Positions 13,090 to 13,100 of a DNA stretch of 13,100 bases are shown in pieces. The DNA comes from an uncultured Bacilli bacterium (GTDB lineage: Bacteria > Bacillota_I > Bacilli_A > RF39 > UBA660), in assembly GCA_947628635.1 (NCBI GenBank), contig CANRAX010000026.1, positions 1-13,100 on the forward strand. The letters are read 5' to 3'. Under the pieces are notes generated by a model. That model did not search any database, was not told where the DNA came from, and saw nothing but the letters and a program-made list of their open reading frames with translations. Both the position numbers and the translations under genes were made by a program. Within the stretch, counting starts at the first letter, position 1; every line of letters starts with the position of its first letter.

Positions 13090-13100
13090 AAGAAAAATTA

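Noticed and set aside
13044..13100. Open frame starting MQQANSVIISLKEK and running off the window
   Set aside because: No SD or promoter is visible, only 19 codons can be read, and the stretch overlaps an imperfect repeat.
1..13100. CRISPR arrays, tRNA or rRNA genes, insertion sequences
   Set aside because: No regularly spaced direct repeats beyond one pair, no cloverleaf or rRNA sequence and no transposase motif were seen on either strand.

Overview
The window comes from a very AT-rich, low-GC Gram-positive (Bacillota) chromosome, probably a spore former. Support for this is the lipoprotein foldase PrsA, the ftsY/ylxM/ffh block, omega and RecX with Bacillota-type sequences, a CotD-like coat protein and two tiny YjcZ-type membrane proteins behind a SigK-like promoter. 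Trp is encoded by TGG and no real gene contains an in-frame TGA, so the standard bacterial code applies. I cannot name the genus.

Layout. 1-276: noncoding, with a strong terminator from an upstream unit, a second hairpin and a good extended -10 promoter. 277-1866: a single-ring Clp/Hsp100-like AAA+ ATPase with its own terminator. 1924-3552: ftsY, a small three-helix membrane protein and ylxM as a tight operon. 3624-5768: a HerA/DUF87-type hexameric ATPase with a long disordered acidic tail, with its own promoter and terminator, placed between ylxM and ffh. 5822-7683: ffh plus an unrecognised 180-residue protein. 7772-8086: CotD-like coat protein. 8230-8433: rpoZ as a one-gene unit. 8506-10651: recX overlapping a GT-C-like polytopic membrane protein. 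10682-11686 (minus): prsA, converging on the same bidirectional terminator. 11819-12063: two tiny hydrophobic proteins of sporulation type. 12140-12892 (minus): a membrane-anchored protein of unknown function. 12905-13100: a short noncoding end with an imperfect repeat.

Theme. FtsY and Ffh are the two GTPases of the signal recognition particle pathway, YlxM is the small helix-turn-helix protein usually found with them, and PrsA folds proteins after export, so membrane targeting and secretion dominate. RecX (RecA modulator) and the HerA-like ATPase concern DNA; RpoZ concerns transcription; CotD and the tiny proteins concern the spore.

The most unusual signal is in the spacing rather than in a gene. 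Several genes (ftsY, ffh, recX, rpoZ and the 12140 minus-strand gene) have their -10 box exactly 22-23 bases before the start codon, with the Shine-Dalgarno sequence (AGGTGAT or a variant) at the predicted transcription start. This implies mRNA leaders of about 10 bases. Terminators are also fused to stop codons, and the ffh promoter's -35 box lies inside the preceding terminator hairpin. I found no convincing new multi-gene defence or mobile system.
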